Assembly (NCBI RefSeq): GCF_000826645.1
Contig: NZ_JXJP01000008.1
Span: 248,001 to 312,000 of the forward strand
Direction: 5' to 3'
Source: Psychroserpens mesophilus
GTDB lineage: Bacteria > Bacteroidota > Bacteroidia > Flavobacteriales > Flavobacteriaceae
DNA: 64,000 nucleotides
Within the stretch, counting starts at the first letter, position 1. The number at the start of each line of letters is the position of its first letter. This document shows, piece by piece, positions 26,943-36,373 of this stretch. The notes beneath the pieces are model-generated. The model was not told where the DNA came from. It did no database searches and saw only the letters and a program-made list of their open reading frames with translations. The position numbers and the translations under genes are program-made.

Positions 26943-29900
26943 ATGAGTTTTTTAAATTCAGTATTAAAAGTATTTGTAGGAGATAAAGCTAAGCAAGATG
27001 TTAAAGCGCTCACTCCTATCGTAGAACAAGTTAAAGCATTCGAAAGTGCACTTGAACAATTATCACACGACGAATTAAGAGCTAAAACAACCGAATTCAA
27101 AGCTAAAATTGCTGAAGCTCGTAAACCACTCCAAGACGAAATAGATCAATTATTACAACAGGCTGAAGCCACAGATGATATTGATAAAAGAGAAGATATA
27201 TACGAATCCATTGATAAAATCAAGGATGATATATACGAAGTGACTGAAGGCGTTTTAAACAACATTATGCCTGAAGCCTTCGCTGTTGTTAAAGAAACTG
27301 CTAAACGTTTTGTTCACAATACTGAAATTCCTGTAAAAGCCAATGAGTTTGATCGTTTGGTTTCAGGAGATAAAGATTATGTTACACTAGAAGGTGATCA
27401 AGCAATTTGGTCAAACTCATGGGATGCAGCAGGAAAGCCTATTACTTGGGACATGATTCATTATGATGTTCAGCTTATTGGTGGAGCAGCTATGCATCAA
27501 GGTAAAATTGCTGAAATGCAAACTGGTGAAGGTAAAACCTTGGTAGCAACGCTTCCTGTCTATTTAAATGCCTTAGCAGGAAACGGCGTTCATTTAGTAA
27601 CCGTAAATGATTACTTAGCTAAACGTGATAGCGCATGGATGGCTCCGATTTTTCAATTCCATGGGATGAGTGTCGATTGCATTGATTACCACCAGCCGAA
27701 TTCTGAAGCAAGACGTAAAGCTTATAAAGCCGATATTACCTACGGAACTAATAACGAATTCGGTTTCGACTACCTAAGAGATAACATGGCACATTCGCCT
27801 GATGATTTGGTTCAACGTCCACATCACTATGCTATTGTCGATGAGGTCGATTCAGTGTTAGTCGATGATGCTCGTACACCATTAATTATTTCAGGACCAA
27901 TTCCACAAGGTGATCGACACGAATTCACCGAGCTAAAGCCTAAAGTTGACGACATTGTAAGTGTTCAAAGAAAAGAACTCGTAAGTGTTTTAGCTGAAGC
28001 TAAAAAATTAATCGCTCAAGGTGATACCAAAGAAGGTGGTTTCCTTTTATTAAGAGCCTACAGAGGTATTCCAAAAAATAAAGCTTTAATTAAATTCTTA
28101 AGTGAAGAAGGGATTAAACAATTACTTCAGAAAACAGAGAATTTCTACATGCAAGATAACAACAGAGAAATGCCAAAAGTCGATGCAGAACTCTACTACG
28201 TTATCGAGGAAAAAAATAATCAGGTCGAATTAACCGACAAAGGTGTTGAATACCTATCTGGTAAAGACAATCCAGATTTCTTTGTCATGCCTGAAATTGG
28301 AATGGAAATCTCTAAAATTGAAGCAAAAGGCCTATCAAAAGAAGAGGAAGCTGCTGAAAAAGAAGACCTTTTCAGAGAATTCGGAATTAAATCTGAACGC
28401 ATCCACACACTTAACCAATTATTAAAAGCATACGCCTTATTTGAAAAAGACATTCAATATGTTGTGATGGACAATAAAGTCATGATTGTTGATGAGCAAA
28501 CAGGACGTATTATGGATGGTCGTCGTTATAGCGATGGTTTACATCAGGCGATTGAAGCAAAAGAAAATGTAAAAATTGAGGATGCAACCCAAACCTTCGC
28601 TACTGTAACGCTTCAGAATTACTTTAGAATGTACCGCAAATTATCTGGTATGACAGGTACTGCAGTCACTGAAGCTGGAGAATTCTGGGAAATCTATAAA
28701 TTAGATGTTGTTGAAATTCCAACGAACAGACCCATTGCTCGTGATGACAGACAAGATTTAGTTTATAAAACGAAACGTGAAAAATACAATGCTGTTATTG
28801 ATGAAGTAACTAAATTATCTCAGGCTGGTCGTCCAATTTTGATTGGTACAACGTCTGTAGAAATTTCAGAATTACTTGGTAAAATGCTAAGCATTCGTAA
28901 AGTACCACATAACGTACTTAATGCGAAATTACATAAAAAAGAAGCAGATATTGTTGCTGAAGCTGGACAACCAGGACAGGTCACTATTGCAACAAACATG
29001 GCTGGTCGTGGTACTGACATTAAACTTTCCGAAGCTGTAAAAGAAGCTGGTGGTTTAGCTATTATTGGTACAGAACGTCACGATTCTCGTCGTGTTGATA
29101 GACAGTTACGTGGTCGTGCTGGTCGTCAAGGAGATCCAGGAAGTTCTCAGTTTTATGTTTCTCTGGAAGATAATTTAATGCGTCTTTTCGGAAGTGAACG
29201 TATTGCTAAAATGATGGATAAAATGGGATTAGAAGAAGGTGAAGTAATTCAGCATTCTATGATTTCAAAATCTATTGAACGTGCACAGAAAAAAGTTGAA
29301 GAAAACCAGTTTGGTGTTCGTAAGCGTCTGTTAGAATATGATGATGTTATGAATGCTCAGCGTGAAGTGGTTTACAAACGTCGTCGCCACGCCTTACATG
29401 GTGAGCGTCTTCGTGTAGATATCGCTAACATGATTTATGATACTTCTGAAGGTATTACAGAAACGAATAAAGCGGCAGAAGATTTCAAAAATTTTGAATT
29501 TGAGTTGATTAGATATTTCTCAATGAGCTCTCCTATTTCTGAAGCTGAATTTGGAAAACTTTCAGTTCAGGATATTGCTGGTAAAGTGTACAAAGCTGCT
29601 TTTGAACATTACAGACAAAAAATGCAACGTAATGCTGAATTAGCATTCCCTGTTATTGAAAATGTATATTTAAATCAGCGTGATAAATACAAACGTATCG
29701 TTGTTCCATTTACAGATGGCGTGAAGAATTTACAAGTTGTAACAGACCTTGAAAAAGCTTACGAGACTAAAGGAACACAATTAATCAACGATTTTGAAAA
29801 GAACATCACCTTAGCGATTGTTGATGATGCCTGGAAAACGCATTTACGTAAAATGGACGAGCTAAAACAGTCTGTACAGTTAGCCGTTCACGAACAAAAA

Positions 29901-30296
29901 GATCCGTTATTGATTTACAAGTTCGAAGCCTTTGAACTCTTTAAAGAAATGATTGACCAGGTGAATAAAGATGTGATATCCTTCTTATTTAAGGGTGAAT
30001 TACCTACTGAAACTCAAAACAACATTCAGGAAGCTAAAGCTCGTAAAGAGGAAAAGCTTCAAACTCAAAAAGATGAAATTCCTAACATGGATGAACGTGC
30101 TGCTCAAAGCAGAGCTGCAGGTCAAAATACACAACGTCAACCTCAAGTTGTAGAAACCATTGTACGTGACCAGCCAAAAATTGGTCGTAATGATCGTGTT
30201 ACTATCAAACATGTGATGAGTGGTGAAAACAAAACGGTTAAGTATAAGCAGGCAGAACCTTTAATCGCTAAAGGCGAATGGGTTTTAGTCGAATAA
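26943..30296 (+). CDS. secA: Protein translocase subunit SecA
   Basis: The 1117-residue motor ATPase drives Sec-dependent export through SecYEG. Walker A is MQTGEGKT (192-199), the DEAD-type box with VDEVDSVLVDDARTP begins near residue 299, and TNMAGRGTDIKL and the helicase C-terminal Arg-rich motif (RQLRGRAGRQGDPGS) follow. A Bacteroidota-type insertion of about 130 residues lies between the nucleotide-binding halves (near 340-470). The C-terminus ends in a short beta-rich tail without the CxCxSG zinc motif, as usual in this phylum. It has its own promoter and a terminator at 30411. Confidence 0.97.
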   Translation: MSFLNSVLKVFVGDKAKQDVKALTPIVEQVKAFESALEQLSHDELRAKTTEFKAKIAEARKPLQDEIDQLLQQAEATDDIDKREDIYESIDKIKDDIYEVTEGVLNNIMPEAFAVVKETAKRFVHNTEIPVKANEFDRLVSGDKDYVTLEGDQAIWSNSWDAAGKPITWDMIHYDVQLIGGAAMHQGKIAEMQTGEGKTLVATLPVYLNALAGNGVHLVTVNDYLAKRDSAWMAPIFQFHGMSVDCIDYHQPNSEARRKAYKADITYGTNNEFGFDYLRDNMAHSPDDLVQRPHHYAIVDEVDSVLVDDARTPLIISGPIPQGDRHEFTELKPKVDDIVSVQRKELVSVLAEAKKLIAQGDTKEGGFLLLRAYRGIPKNKALIKFLSEEGIKQLLQKTENFYMQDNNREMPKVDAELYYVIEEKNNQVELTDKGVEYLSGKDNPDFFVMPEIGMEISKIEAKGLSKEEEAAEKEDLFREFGIKSERIHTLNQLLKAYALFEKDIQYVVMDNKVMIVDEQTGRIMDGRRYSDGLHQAIEAKENVKIEDATQTFATVTLQNYFRMYRKLSGMTGTAVTEAGEFWEIYKLDVVEIPTNRPIARDDRQDLVYKTKREKYNAVIDEVTKLSQAGRPILIGTTSVEISELLGKMLSIRKVPHNVLNAKLHKKEADIVAEAGQPGQVTIATNMAGRGTDIKLSEAVKEAGGLAIIGTERHDSRRVDRQLRGRAGRQGDPGSSQFYVSLEDNLMRLFGSERIAKMMDKMGLEEGEVIQHSMISKSIERAQKKVEENQFGVRKRLLEYDDVMNAQREVVYKRRRHALHGERLRVDIANMIYDTSEGITETNKAAEDFKNFEFELIRYFSMSSPISEAEFGKLSVQDIAGKVYKAAFEHYRQKMQRNAELAFPVIENVYLNQRDKYKRIVVPFTDGVKNLQVVTDLEKAYETKGTQLINDFEKNITLAIVDDAWKTHLRKMDELKQSVQLAVHEQKDPLLIYKFEAFELFKEMIDQVNKDVISFLFKGELPTETQNNIQEAKARKEEKLQTQKDEIPNMDERAAQSRAAGQNTQRQPQVVETIVRDQPKIGRNDRVTIKHVMSGENKTVKYKQAEPLIAKGEWVLVE

Positions 30297-30347
30297 GTCA
30301 TAATCTCTTTGGTTATGTAATTCAACTGAAGCTTAAGCATTGAATTT

Positions 30348-30374
30348 GTCATCTTGAACTTGATTCAGGACTTC
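30348..30374 (+). repeat. Degenerate dispersed palindromic intergenic repeat
   Basis: The segment CATCTTGAACTTGATTCAGG resembles an intergenic palindrome common in Bacteroidota genomes (CTGAACTTG...TTCAGGAT). TGAA and TTCA form the stem. It lies between the secA stop and its terminator. Confidence 0.4.
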
Positions 30375-30410
30375 TTGTATAGCAATCATTACGTACTTGA
30401 TACGAAATCT

Positions 30411-30443
30411 AAAAATCCTGATAAATTACTATCAGGATTTTTT
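30411..30443 (+). terminator. Rho-independent terminator of secA
   Basis: A 13-base-pair perfect stem (AAAAATCCTGATA / TATCAGGATTTTT) with a six-base loop ends in a T run. Confidence 0.88.
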
Positions 30444-30477
30444 ATTACCTTGAAACCACTAACTAAACTCTATTATC

Positions 30478-30885
30478 ATGAGAAACGTACTTGCAACCAT
30501 TATCGGTTTTATTGTCGCTTCAGTAACCGTTTACATCTTTGAAACTGTTCTTGGACATAATTTATTTCCTTTACCAGAAGGTGCAAAACCTATGGATATG
30601 GAATGGATAAAGAATAATATGAATCTCATCCCAATGGGCACAAAAATCTTTGTAGTCCTAGCACATTTTATGGGAATAGTTGTTGGTATGTTCGTCGCAG
30701 GACTCATTTCTAAAACAAGTATGATTCCAGCTTATATCGTAGGTTTACTGATGATAGCTGCAACATTTGCCAATATTTTTATGCTTCCAAAAGAGTTGTG
30801 GTTCTCAATTTCTGATGGTGCTTTTGCATTTATTGGTTTCTTGGTTGGAACTTCTTTAGCTAAAAAGAAAATTTCTAGTTCTTAA
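30478..30885 (+). CDS. Four-helix membrane protein of unknown function
   Basis: The 135-residue protein consists almost entirely of four hydrophobic helices (about 5-22, 55-78, 84-102, 110-128) with a short hydrophilic loop at 30-50 (LPEGAKPMDMEWIKNNM) and a Lys/Ser tail. No catalytic motif is visible. It starts 35 bases after the secA terminator and converges with the LRR gene, overlapping it by 11 bases at the 3' ends. The layout resembles small conserved flavobacterial membrane proteins of unknown role. Confidence 0.75.
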   Translation: MRNVLATIIGFIVASVTVYIFETVLGHNLFPLPEGAKPMDMEWIKNNMNLIPMGTKIFVVLAHFMGIVVGMFVAGLISKTSMIPAYIVGLLMIAATFANIFMLPKELWFSISDGAFAFIGFLVGTSLAKKKISSS

Positions 30886-33784
30886 TCATCTTTTCTGTAG
30901 AACTTCCTTTATCAGTTTTTACAGTAACAAAATAAACCCCTTTAGATAAGTGCTTTATATCTATTGAATTCTCTACTTGATTACCAACAATGGCAATAGT
31001 TTCCAGAATACGACCATTCACATCTGCAATGCTAATTGATCTCAAGTTTACTTTGCTCGAAATAGTTAAAACATCCTTTACTGGATTTGGAAATAGTTTT
31101 ACAGATGAATTTGAAGTAAATTCATCTATTGAAAGATTATCTTCTGCAACCGTTGTTAGATAATTATTCGTAATTATTGGCGCATTAAAATCGAAATAAA
31201 TTTCGGCATCATTAGTAAAGGTATCTCCCAAAACTAATGTATCTAGCGTTTTTATTTTAAATACTACAAAACCATCGTTATTGGCATCATCAAAAGGCAA
31301 GTAAATGTTTTCAAAAATAAATTCGACCTCATTAGTATTTTGAATTCTAGTCACGAAATTATGACTTGCATGCAATGGTGTTAATGTGCTAATATCAAAT
31401 TTACTAGTATCAATAACATCTTTAACTACAATATTAATAGCACTAGCAGATCCTGTATTCTCAAAACGAATCATATAATGTACATATTCTCCAACAAGAT
31501 CTGGATCAAGTATTTCTCCTTCTAAACAGCGTTTATCATTTGGATCATAAGAATTCACTACTATTTGTCTTAAAGATGATGCATTATCTTCTGGGACTGT
31601 ATCATCAGCAACAGGAGAAATTATAGCATTAAAACTTAATAAATCACCATCATTTAAGGGGAAATTCTCATCGGTTGGCGTATTAAGGTTCATGACAATA
31701 TCAATCTCTCCAGATTCAAAAGGCATCAAATCGGAATAGTTCCAATCTAAGTTTCCTGTTGATGTGTTATCAGCATCAGGAGTTGCAGAGACGAGGTCCA
31801 TATAATCATCGTCAAATGTAAAATTTATAGATCCCGACAAGGTTGTGTTTCCTTTGTTTCTATAGAATAGTTTATAAAAAGCATCAAAACCTGGACGTGC
31901 TTCATTGATTGGAATAATTATTATTTCTAGATCGTCTACAATTCCGTTAGGTGTAATGCAAAAATCTTGTATGATATTTTCTCCATCAGCAGGAATATTT
32001 ACACTTAAATTTTCAGGTTGCACTATATAAGCAGAATTTTCAAATATAGGTGCTGCAATGGTGTAAGAACCATTTGATAAAGGCAGGAAGTAGTCTCCAT
32101 TTTCATCAGACATCATTACACCCAAATCTAAACCATCATTAATCGTAAGCTTAGTGTAAGGATGTCCAGAATCATTAGAGTCACAACCATCGAGATTAAG
32201 ATCTATTTGTGATGTCCCTTCTAAAGTTGAATACTCTCCTCCAGGAGTAAAAGAACAATAAGAGTTTACAGCGACTCCTGTCATTCCATATAAATCTAAT
32301 TCCTCATGTATGTCCTCAAAATTAAATTCATCTGCACATATATATATCAAATCTGGATTATTATTAAAACTAGTGGATATGTTAGGTGAACCATTCTTTA
32401 GAAATAAAGTCACAAGATTATTATTGTTACAATACAAAGAAAATAGTTCTTGATTCTCAGAAACATCTAAATGAATTAGTTCATTGCCTTCACAAAAAAG
32501 CCATTCCAGATTCAAGTTTAAAGTTACATCAAGAGCGGTTAACTGATTATCCCTACATACTAAATGTTCTAAATTTACATTTTGAGTGACATCCAATTCG
32601 GAAATTTCACAATCTCCTAAATATAGATCAAATAAATTTACATTTTGAGTCACATCAATTTCAGAAAGTGGATTACCTCCACAATAAAATCTTCCCAAAT
32701 TTACGTTTTGCGTAACGTCTAGAATCGCTAAGGCATTATCATAAACAAATAATTCATCCAGAGCTACATTATTTGAAAGATTTAAGGACGCAATATTATT
32801 AGCACTCGTATCTAGATATTCTAAATTTATATTTTGACTAACATCTAAACTAGATAAATCATTTTCAGAACAAGATAACGATATTAAACTAGGCATATCG
32901 CTAACATTTATAGTTATAAGAAAATTATTACTGCAATATAAATACTCTATAAGACTCGCACTAGAAAAATCAATAGATGTTAATTGGTTGTAACCACAAG
33001 ATACATTTGTTAATTGAATATTTTGACTTAAGTCTAAACTTGTTATTTGATTATCTTGACAACTTAAATTTTCTAGCAAAATATTCTGACTTAAGTCTAA
33101 GTTTGTTATTTGATTTTGAAAACAATCTAAATCGACTAATTCTGTATTTGAAGTTAGGTCTAAATTTGTCAATTGATTAAAATAGCACCTTAAATTTGTC
33201 AGTAAAGTGCATTGACTAATGTTTAAATTTGAAAGTTGATTATCTGTACAAATTAGATTGGTAAGTTCCGTATTTGAACTTAAATCTAAATCTGTTATTT
33301 CATTATCTGCACAATCTAAATAAGATAATTGCGTATTTGAACCTAAATCTAAATTTATCAACTCATTATAATTACACCTTAAATCCGTAAGCAATGTATT
33401 CTGGCTTAAATCTAATTCTGCTAATTGATTATATCCTAAGAATAAATGCGTAAGTTGAGTATTTGCACTTAAATCTATTTCAGTTAATGAATTGAACTCA
33501 CAATTTAACGATACAAGATTTATAAAATACTCTATCCCTTCTATTGAACTAACATAATTAGAAGTATCAGAAATATCCAATAAATAAACTGCTTCTGCTT
33601 CAGAAACTTCAATTTCTCCATTATCATTAGTATCTGCATCGCCATCTAACCATCCATCTCCATTAGTATCTACACAATAATCATTAACTAAGGTGTTCTT
33701 GAAATTTGTATCAGGTATATCAATAATTTGCGCTTGGGTTAAAGCAATTGAAAAAAAGAATAGTAGTAAGTAAAATGATTTCAT
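30875..33784 (-). CDS. T9SS-secreted leucine-rich repeat protein
   Basis: A 969-residue surface or secreted protein. A Sec signal peptide (1-18, ending TQAQ) is followed by a dockerin-like calcium segment (DTNGDGWLDGDADTNDNGEI, 40-59). Then come 18 tandem 21-residue leucine-rich repeats (90-467, pattern LxxLxCxxNxLxxLDLSxNT), a carboxypeptidase-like beta domain near 520-600 and a DUF7619-like region (about 730-880, NSYDPNDKRC onward). A type IX sorting domain closes it (LFPNPVKDVLTISS to the C-terminal KMIKN). It probably binds proteins or glycans at the cell surface. The 3' end overlaps the convergent membrane-protein gene. Confidence 0.92.
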   Translation of the reverse strand: MKSFYLLLFFFSIALTQAQIIDIPDTNFKNTLVNDYCVDTNGDGWLDGDADTNDNGEIEVSEAEAVYLLDISDTSNYVSSIEGIEYFINLVSLNCEFNSLTEIDLSANTQLTHLFLGYNQLAELDLSQNTLLTDLRCNYNELINLDLGSNTQLSYLDCADNEITDLDLSSNTELTNLICTDNQLSNLNISQCTLLTNLRCYFNQLTNLDLTSNTELVDLDCFQNQITNLDLSQNILLENLSCQDNQITSLDLSQNIQLTNVSCGYNQLTSIDFSSASLIEYLYCSNNFLITINVSDMPSLISLSCSENDLSSLDVSQNINLEYLDTSANNIASLNLSNNVALDELFVYDNALAILDVTQNVNLGRFYCGGNPLSEIDVTQNVNLFDLYLGDCEISELDVTQNVNLEHLVCRDNQLTALDVTLNLNLEWLFCEGNELIHLDVSENQELFSLYCNNNNLVTLFLKNGSPNISTSFNNNPDLIYICADEFNFEDIHEELDLYGMTGVAVNSYCSFTPGGEYSTLEGTSQIDLNLDGCDSNDSGHPYTKLTINDGLDLGVMMSDENGDYFLPLSNGSYTIAAPIFENSAYIVQPENLSVNIPADGENIIQDFCITPNGIVDDLEIIIIPINEARPGFDAFYKLFYRNKGNTTLSGSINFTFDDDYMDLVSATPDADNTSTGNLDWNYSDLMPFESGEIDIVMNLNTPTDENFPLNDGDLLSFNAIISPVADDTVPEDNASSLRQIVVNSYDPNDKRCLEGEILDPDLVGEYVHYMIRFENTGSASAINIVVKDVIDTSKFDISTLTPLHASHNFVTRIQNTNEVEFIFENIYLPFDDANNDGFVVFKIKTLDTLVLGDTFTNDAEIYFDFNAPIITNNYLTTVAEDNLSIDEFTSNSSVKLFPNPVKDVLTISSKVNLRSISIADVNGRILETIAIVGNQVENSIDIKHLSKGVYFVTVKTDKGSSTEKMIKN
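32384..33517 (-). repeat. 63-bp tandem repeat array encoding 18 leucine-rich repeats
   Basis: Eighteen in-frame units of 63 bases encode residues 90-467 of the LRR protein. Several neighbouring units (for example those ending DVTQNVN) are nearly identical, which suggests recent duplication. Confidence 0.85.
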
Positions 33785-33895
33785 ATGTTTTAATTTAAAT
33801 TGCTTACACTATGAAGATACAAATTAGACCAAATGGTTGCGAGGGAAAGTCCATTAATTTTAAAATTTGTCTAAAAATCTAATCAATACGTTGGT

Positions 33896-34585
33896 TTAAA
33901 AACCCAATAACAATTTAGGATCTGGACAATTAAACTTATAAAACTCTAAATCTAGTTTCGAGCAAACACCTGGATAATCGCCAAGGTTCCCTTGCAAGTC
34001 TTTAATAATTTGAAAATGTAAATGAGCTGGATAATCTCCATTTACTGAAGCATCTCCTAAGCTTGCAATTTGTGAGCCTTTTTTAAATGTTTGGCCGACT
34101 TTTAAATTTGTAATAGAAGCTAAACTTAAATGGCCATATAAGGTGTGAAATTCTACATCATTAATACAATGCTTTAGGATGATTGTCGGTCCGTAATCAC
34201 CATAATTGGTATTGTTCTTAAAGCTATGAACAACGCCATCTAAAGGCGCATAAATTGGAGTTTCGGCTGCTATCCATAAATCAAGACCTAAATGGATATT
34301 ACGTTCTGTTTCAGGATTCGAATCTTTAAAATATGTACTACGTTGATAAATAGCTCTGGTTTCAAGATAGCCTCCATAAGCGACTTTAGCATGGCTTTGA
34401 GCAATATAATCATTGATATACTTCTCAAGATGTTCAGAAGAAGACACATCGACGCTTTGAAGCGGTTTATTTGACTTAGACAAATCTAAAGCCACATAAT
34501 CTGACTTTAGAATCGACGGATTTAATACATGAAGTGAATTACTATTTATTTCGAATAAAAATTGAGAAAACGCTTTTAGAGTCAT
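33896..34585 (-). CDS. M23-family metallopeptidase-like protein without signal peptide
   Basis: With the first ATG (34585) the product has 229 residues. A TTG at 34603 would add six. The C-terminal half is an LytM/M23 domain with HLGLDLWI (HxxxD zinc motif) and AHLHFQI (HxH), with TLYGHLSL between. No signal peptide or lipobox is seen, although M23 enzymes normally act on periplasmic peptidoglycan. The N-terminal 100 residues are not recognised. It may leave the cell by another route or act in the cytoplasm on a different substrate. Flanks of 111 and 183 bases separate it from its neighbours. Confidence 0.8.
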   Translation of the reverse strand: MTLKAFSQFLFEINSNSLHVLNPSILKSDYVALDLSKSNKPLQSVDVSSSEHLEKYINDYIAQSHAKVAYGGYLETRAIYQRSTYFKDSNPETERNIHLGLDLWIAAETPIYAPLDGVVHSFKNNTNYGDYGPTIILKHCINDVEFHTLYGHLSLASITNLKVGQTFKKGSQIASLGDASVNGDYPAHLHFQIIKDLQGNLGDYPGVCSKLDLEFYKFNCPDPKLLLGF

Positions 34586-34688
34586 GCATATGATTTTTCT
34601 CAAAAATACAATAAAGAAGAAGAATTTAGAGAAGTAAAATTGAGATTCCTCCTATTGTCGGAATTACATTTATTGAGTCATTAAAAGT

Positions 34689-34722
34689 TGTCATTCAGAA
34701 GAAGGCACGACTGTAGAATCTT
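34689..34722 (-). repeat. Degenerate dispersed intergenic repeat
   Basis: TGTCATTCAGAAGAAGGCAC followed by GACTGTAGAATCTTT resembles the GTCATTC...GAATCT repeats frequent between genes in Bacteroidota. It is the main content of the 183-base gap between the M23-like and DUF4097-like genes. The strand is not meaningful. Confidence 0.35.
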
Positions 34723-34768
34723 TAATATCATTTTTTAGATGTTCAGCAATGTAGTAATCAAAGAATAG

Positions 34769-36346
34769 TTAATTTTTTAAAACCACATCACTGTACTTTG
34801 CATTTAGTACAATAGACTTTATGTTGGTTTTACCATTAGGATAATTTTCAATAGTCTTTTTGCTAGTCATAACATTATTTAGCTTTGACCGATTGCCTTT
34901 GAAGAATACACTATAATCATTTTTAGGCAATGAAATTAAAGCATCACTGTTCTCCAAAATAATATTCAGATTAGAAAAAGATTCTGCAATATTGGCAATA
35001 GTCAAATCTCCAAAACTACCATCAATAATAGCATTATTAAGCAAATTGTTTAAAACAATATCTGACGAAATACTATTTAACATTAAGCTACCGACGGTTT
35101 GAATGTGAGCATCTTCAACATATTTGATGTTGAGTTCACCCAAACTCCAAGTGGTAATATCAATAGGTGAATAAGACACATTGATGGAAGTCTCGCTTCC
35201 ATCAATGTGATTTGCAATTAATATGCCATGTGAGATATCTCCTTTTAAGTTGTTTATAACAGAAGACATCTTTAATTCACCATGTCTTACATTAAGGTTC
35301 AACTTAGCCTTTTTTGGCATTTTAATCTTAATCGTTTTCCTAATATTATCACCACTCAAATGCAACGCTCTAGAATGACTTTGATTACGTTTACCATGTG
35401 CTTCATGGCGTTTCTCCATAACTTTCGCTCTCGCTTCCTGACGTTTTTCCATGGCTTTTGCTCTGGCTTCCATACTTTTTTCTCTAGCTTTCATCCGTTC
35501 TTCCATAATGAGAGCACGTTCTTCCATTTGCTTACCATATTTCTTGCCCCATTCTTCCATTTTATTAGCCCATTCATCATCAAATCTCAATTCGAATTCT
35601 TTTCCCCAAGCTTCCATTTTTTCACCGTATTCTTCACCAAAACGTTCTCCCCATTCTTCCATAGCCTTCTCATAACTTGTAAAATCTACTTTCGCCATTT
35701 CTCTTCCCCAAGCTTTCATTTTCTCTTCATATGCTTCGCCATATTTTTCTCCAAATTCTTCACTCCATCTGTCCAAATATGCTTCTCCGTCTTTCTCATA
35801 CGCTTCAGTATCAAAACTCACATTCGTTACGCCCTTGGGTAGCTTTGGAAGCTCTGGCATTTTAGGCATTTTATCTAATCTTACGCTTGCTATTTCTGGG
35901 TGTTCTGGTAATTCTGGCATTTCAGGAAGTTCAGGCATATCTGCCATCACGATGTGTAAATCTTCCAATCCTTCTAAGGATTCTAAATCCAGATTTAAAT
36001 CTTCCAAACTTAAATTTAGCGTGTGAAGATTCTTCCAAGATGAATAGGCACCTTCAGAACTTATTTTTACGTAATCGCCCGAACCTTCAACTTTAAGATT
36101 CCAAGCCTTAAGTGCTTCCTGCAACTCTTCTTTAGATAGTTTTTCGCCTTCAATGTAGGCTTCAATTTCTAAAGTATTCTTGTTCCATGTATCAATTTCT
36201 ATTTGAACATAGCTTGTGTTTAAATCGATATTGACATCTTTAGTCACATCAATTTTTTCTGATAATTTTGTTAACTGTTCTTGTGCGGAAACACTAATAC
36301 TGAAACAGAACAACACTAATAATATGGTTATATATTTTGTTTTCAT
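34769..36346 (-). CDS. DUF4097-like exported protein with low-complexity Pro/Trp-Gly/Arg-Glu insert
   Basis: A 525-residue protein with a clear signal peptide (1-21, ending VSAQ). Beta-rich segments at 30-130 and 335-525 look like a DUF4097-type adhesin or beta-helix fold. Between them sits a striking insert: a Met-Pro-Glu-Leu-Pro stretch (137-172), six or more Trp-Gly-centred charged repeats such as KMEEWGKKYG (182-275), and an Arg/Glu/Ala helix (276-325) of MEERMKAREK type. It is the last gene of a sigma/anti-sigma operon and is probably the regulated product. Its function is unknown. Confidence 0.8.
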   Translation of the reverse strand: MKTKYITILLVLFCFSISVSAQEQLTKLSEKIDVTKDVNIDLNTSYVQIEIDTWNKNTLEIEAYIEGEKLSKEELQEALKAWNLKVEGSGDYVKISSEGAYSSWKNLHTLNLSLEDLNLDLESLEGLEDLHIVMADMPELPEMPELPEHPEIASVRLDKMPKMPELPKLPKGVTNVSFDTEAYEKDGEAYLDRWSEEFGEKYGEAYEEKMKAWGREMAKVDFTSYEKAMEEWGERFGEEYGEKMEAWGKEFELRFDDEWANKMEEWGKKYGKQMEERALIMEERMKAREKSMEARAKAMEKRQEARAKVMEKRHEAHGKRNQSHSRALHLSGDNIRKTIKIKMPKKAKLNLNVRHGELKMSSVINNLKGDISHGILIANHIDGSETSINVSYSPIDITTWSLGELNIKYVEDAHIQTVGSLMLNSISSDIVLNNLLNNAIIDGSFGDLTIANIAESFSNLNIILENSDALISLPKNDYSVFFKGNRSKLNNVMTSKKTIENYPNGKTNIKSIVLNAKYSDVVLKN

Positions 36347-36373
36347 GATTTTGTTTTTGTTTTGAAAAAAGTC

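Noticed and set aside
26777-27100. A 107-codon minus-strand frame across the secA start
   Set aside because: It overlaps the terminator, promoter and first codons of secA and has no recognisable domain.
32384-33517. Regularly spaced repeats that could look like a CRISPR array
   Set aside because: The period is 63 bases, in frame, and encodes leucine-rich repeats; there are no spacers or cas genes.
35282-35842. A 186-codon plus-strand frame opposite the repeat-rich protein
   Set aside because: It mirrors the low-complexity codons of the minus-strand gene, is Phe/His/Ser-rich, and lacks any start context or domain.
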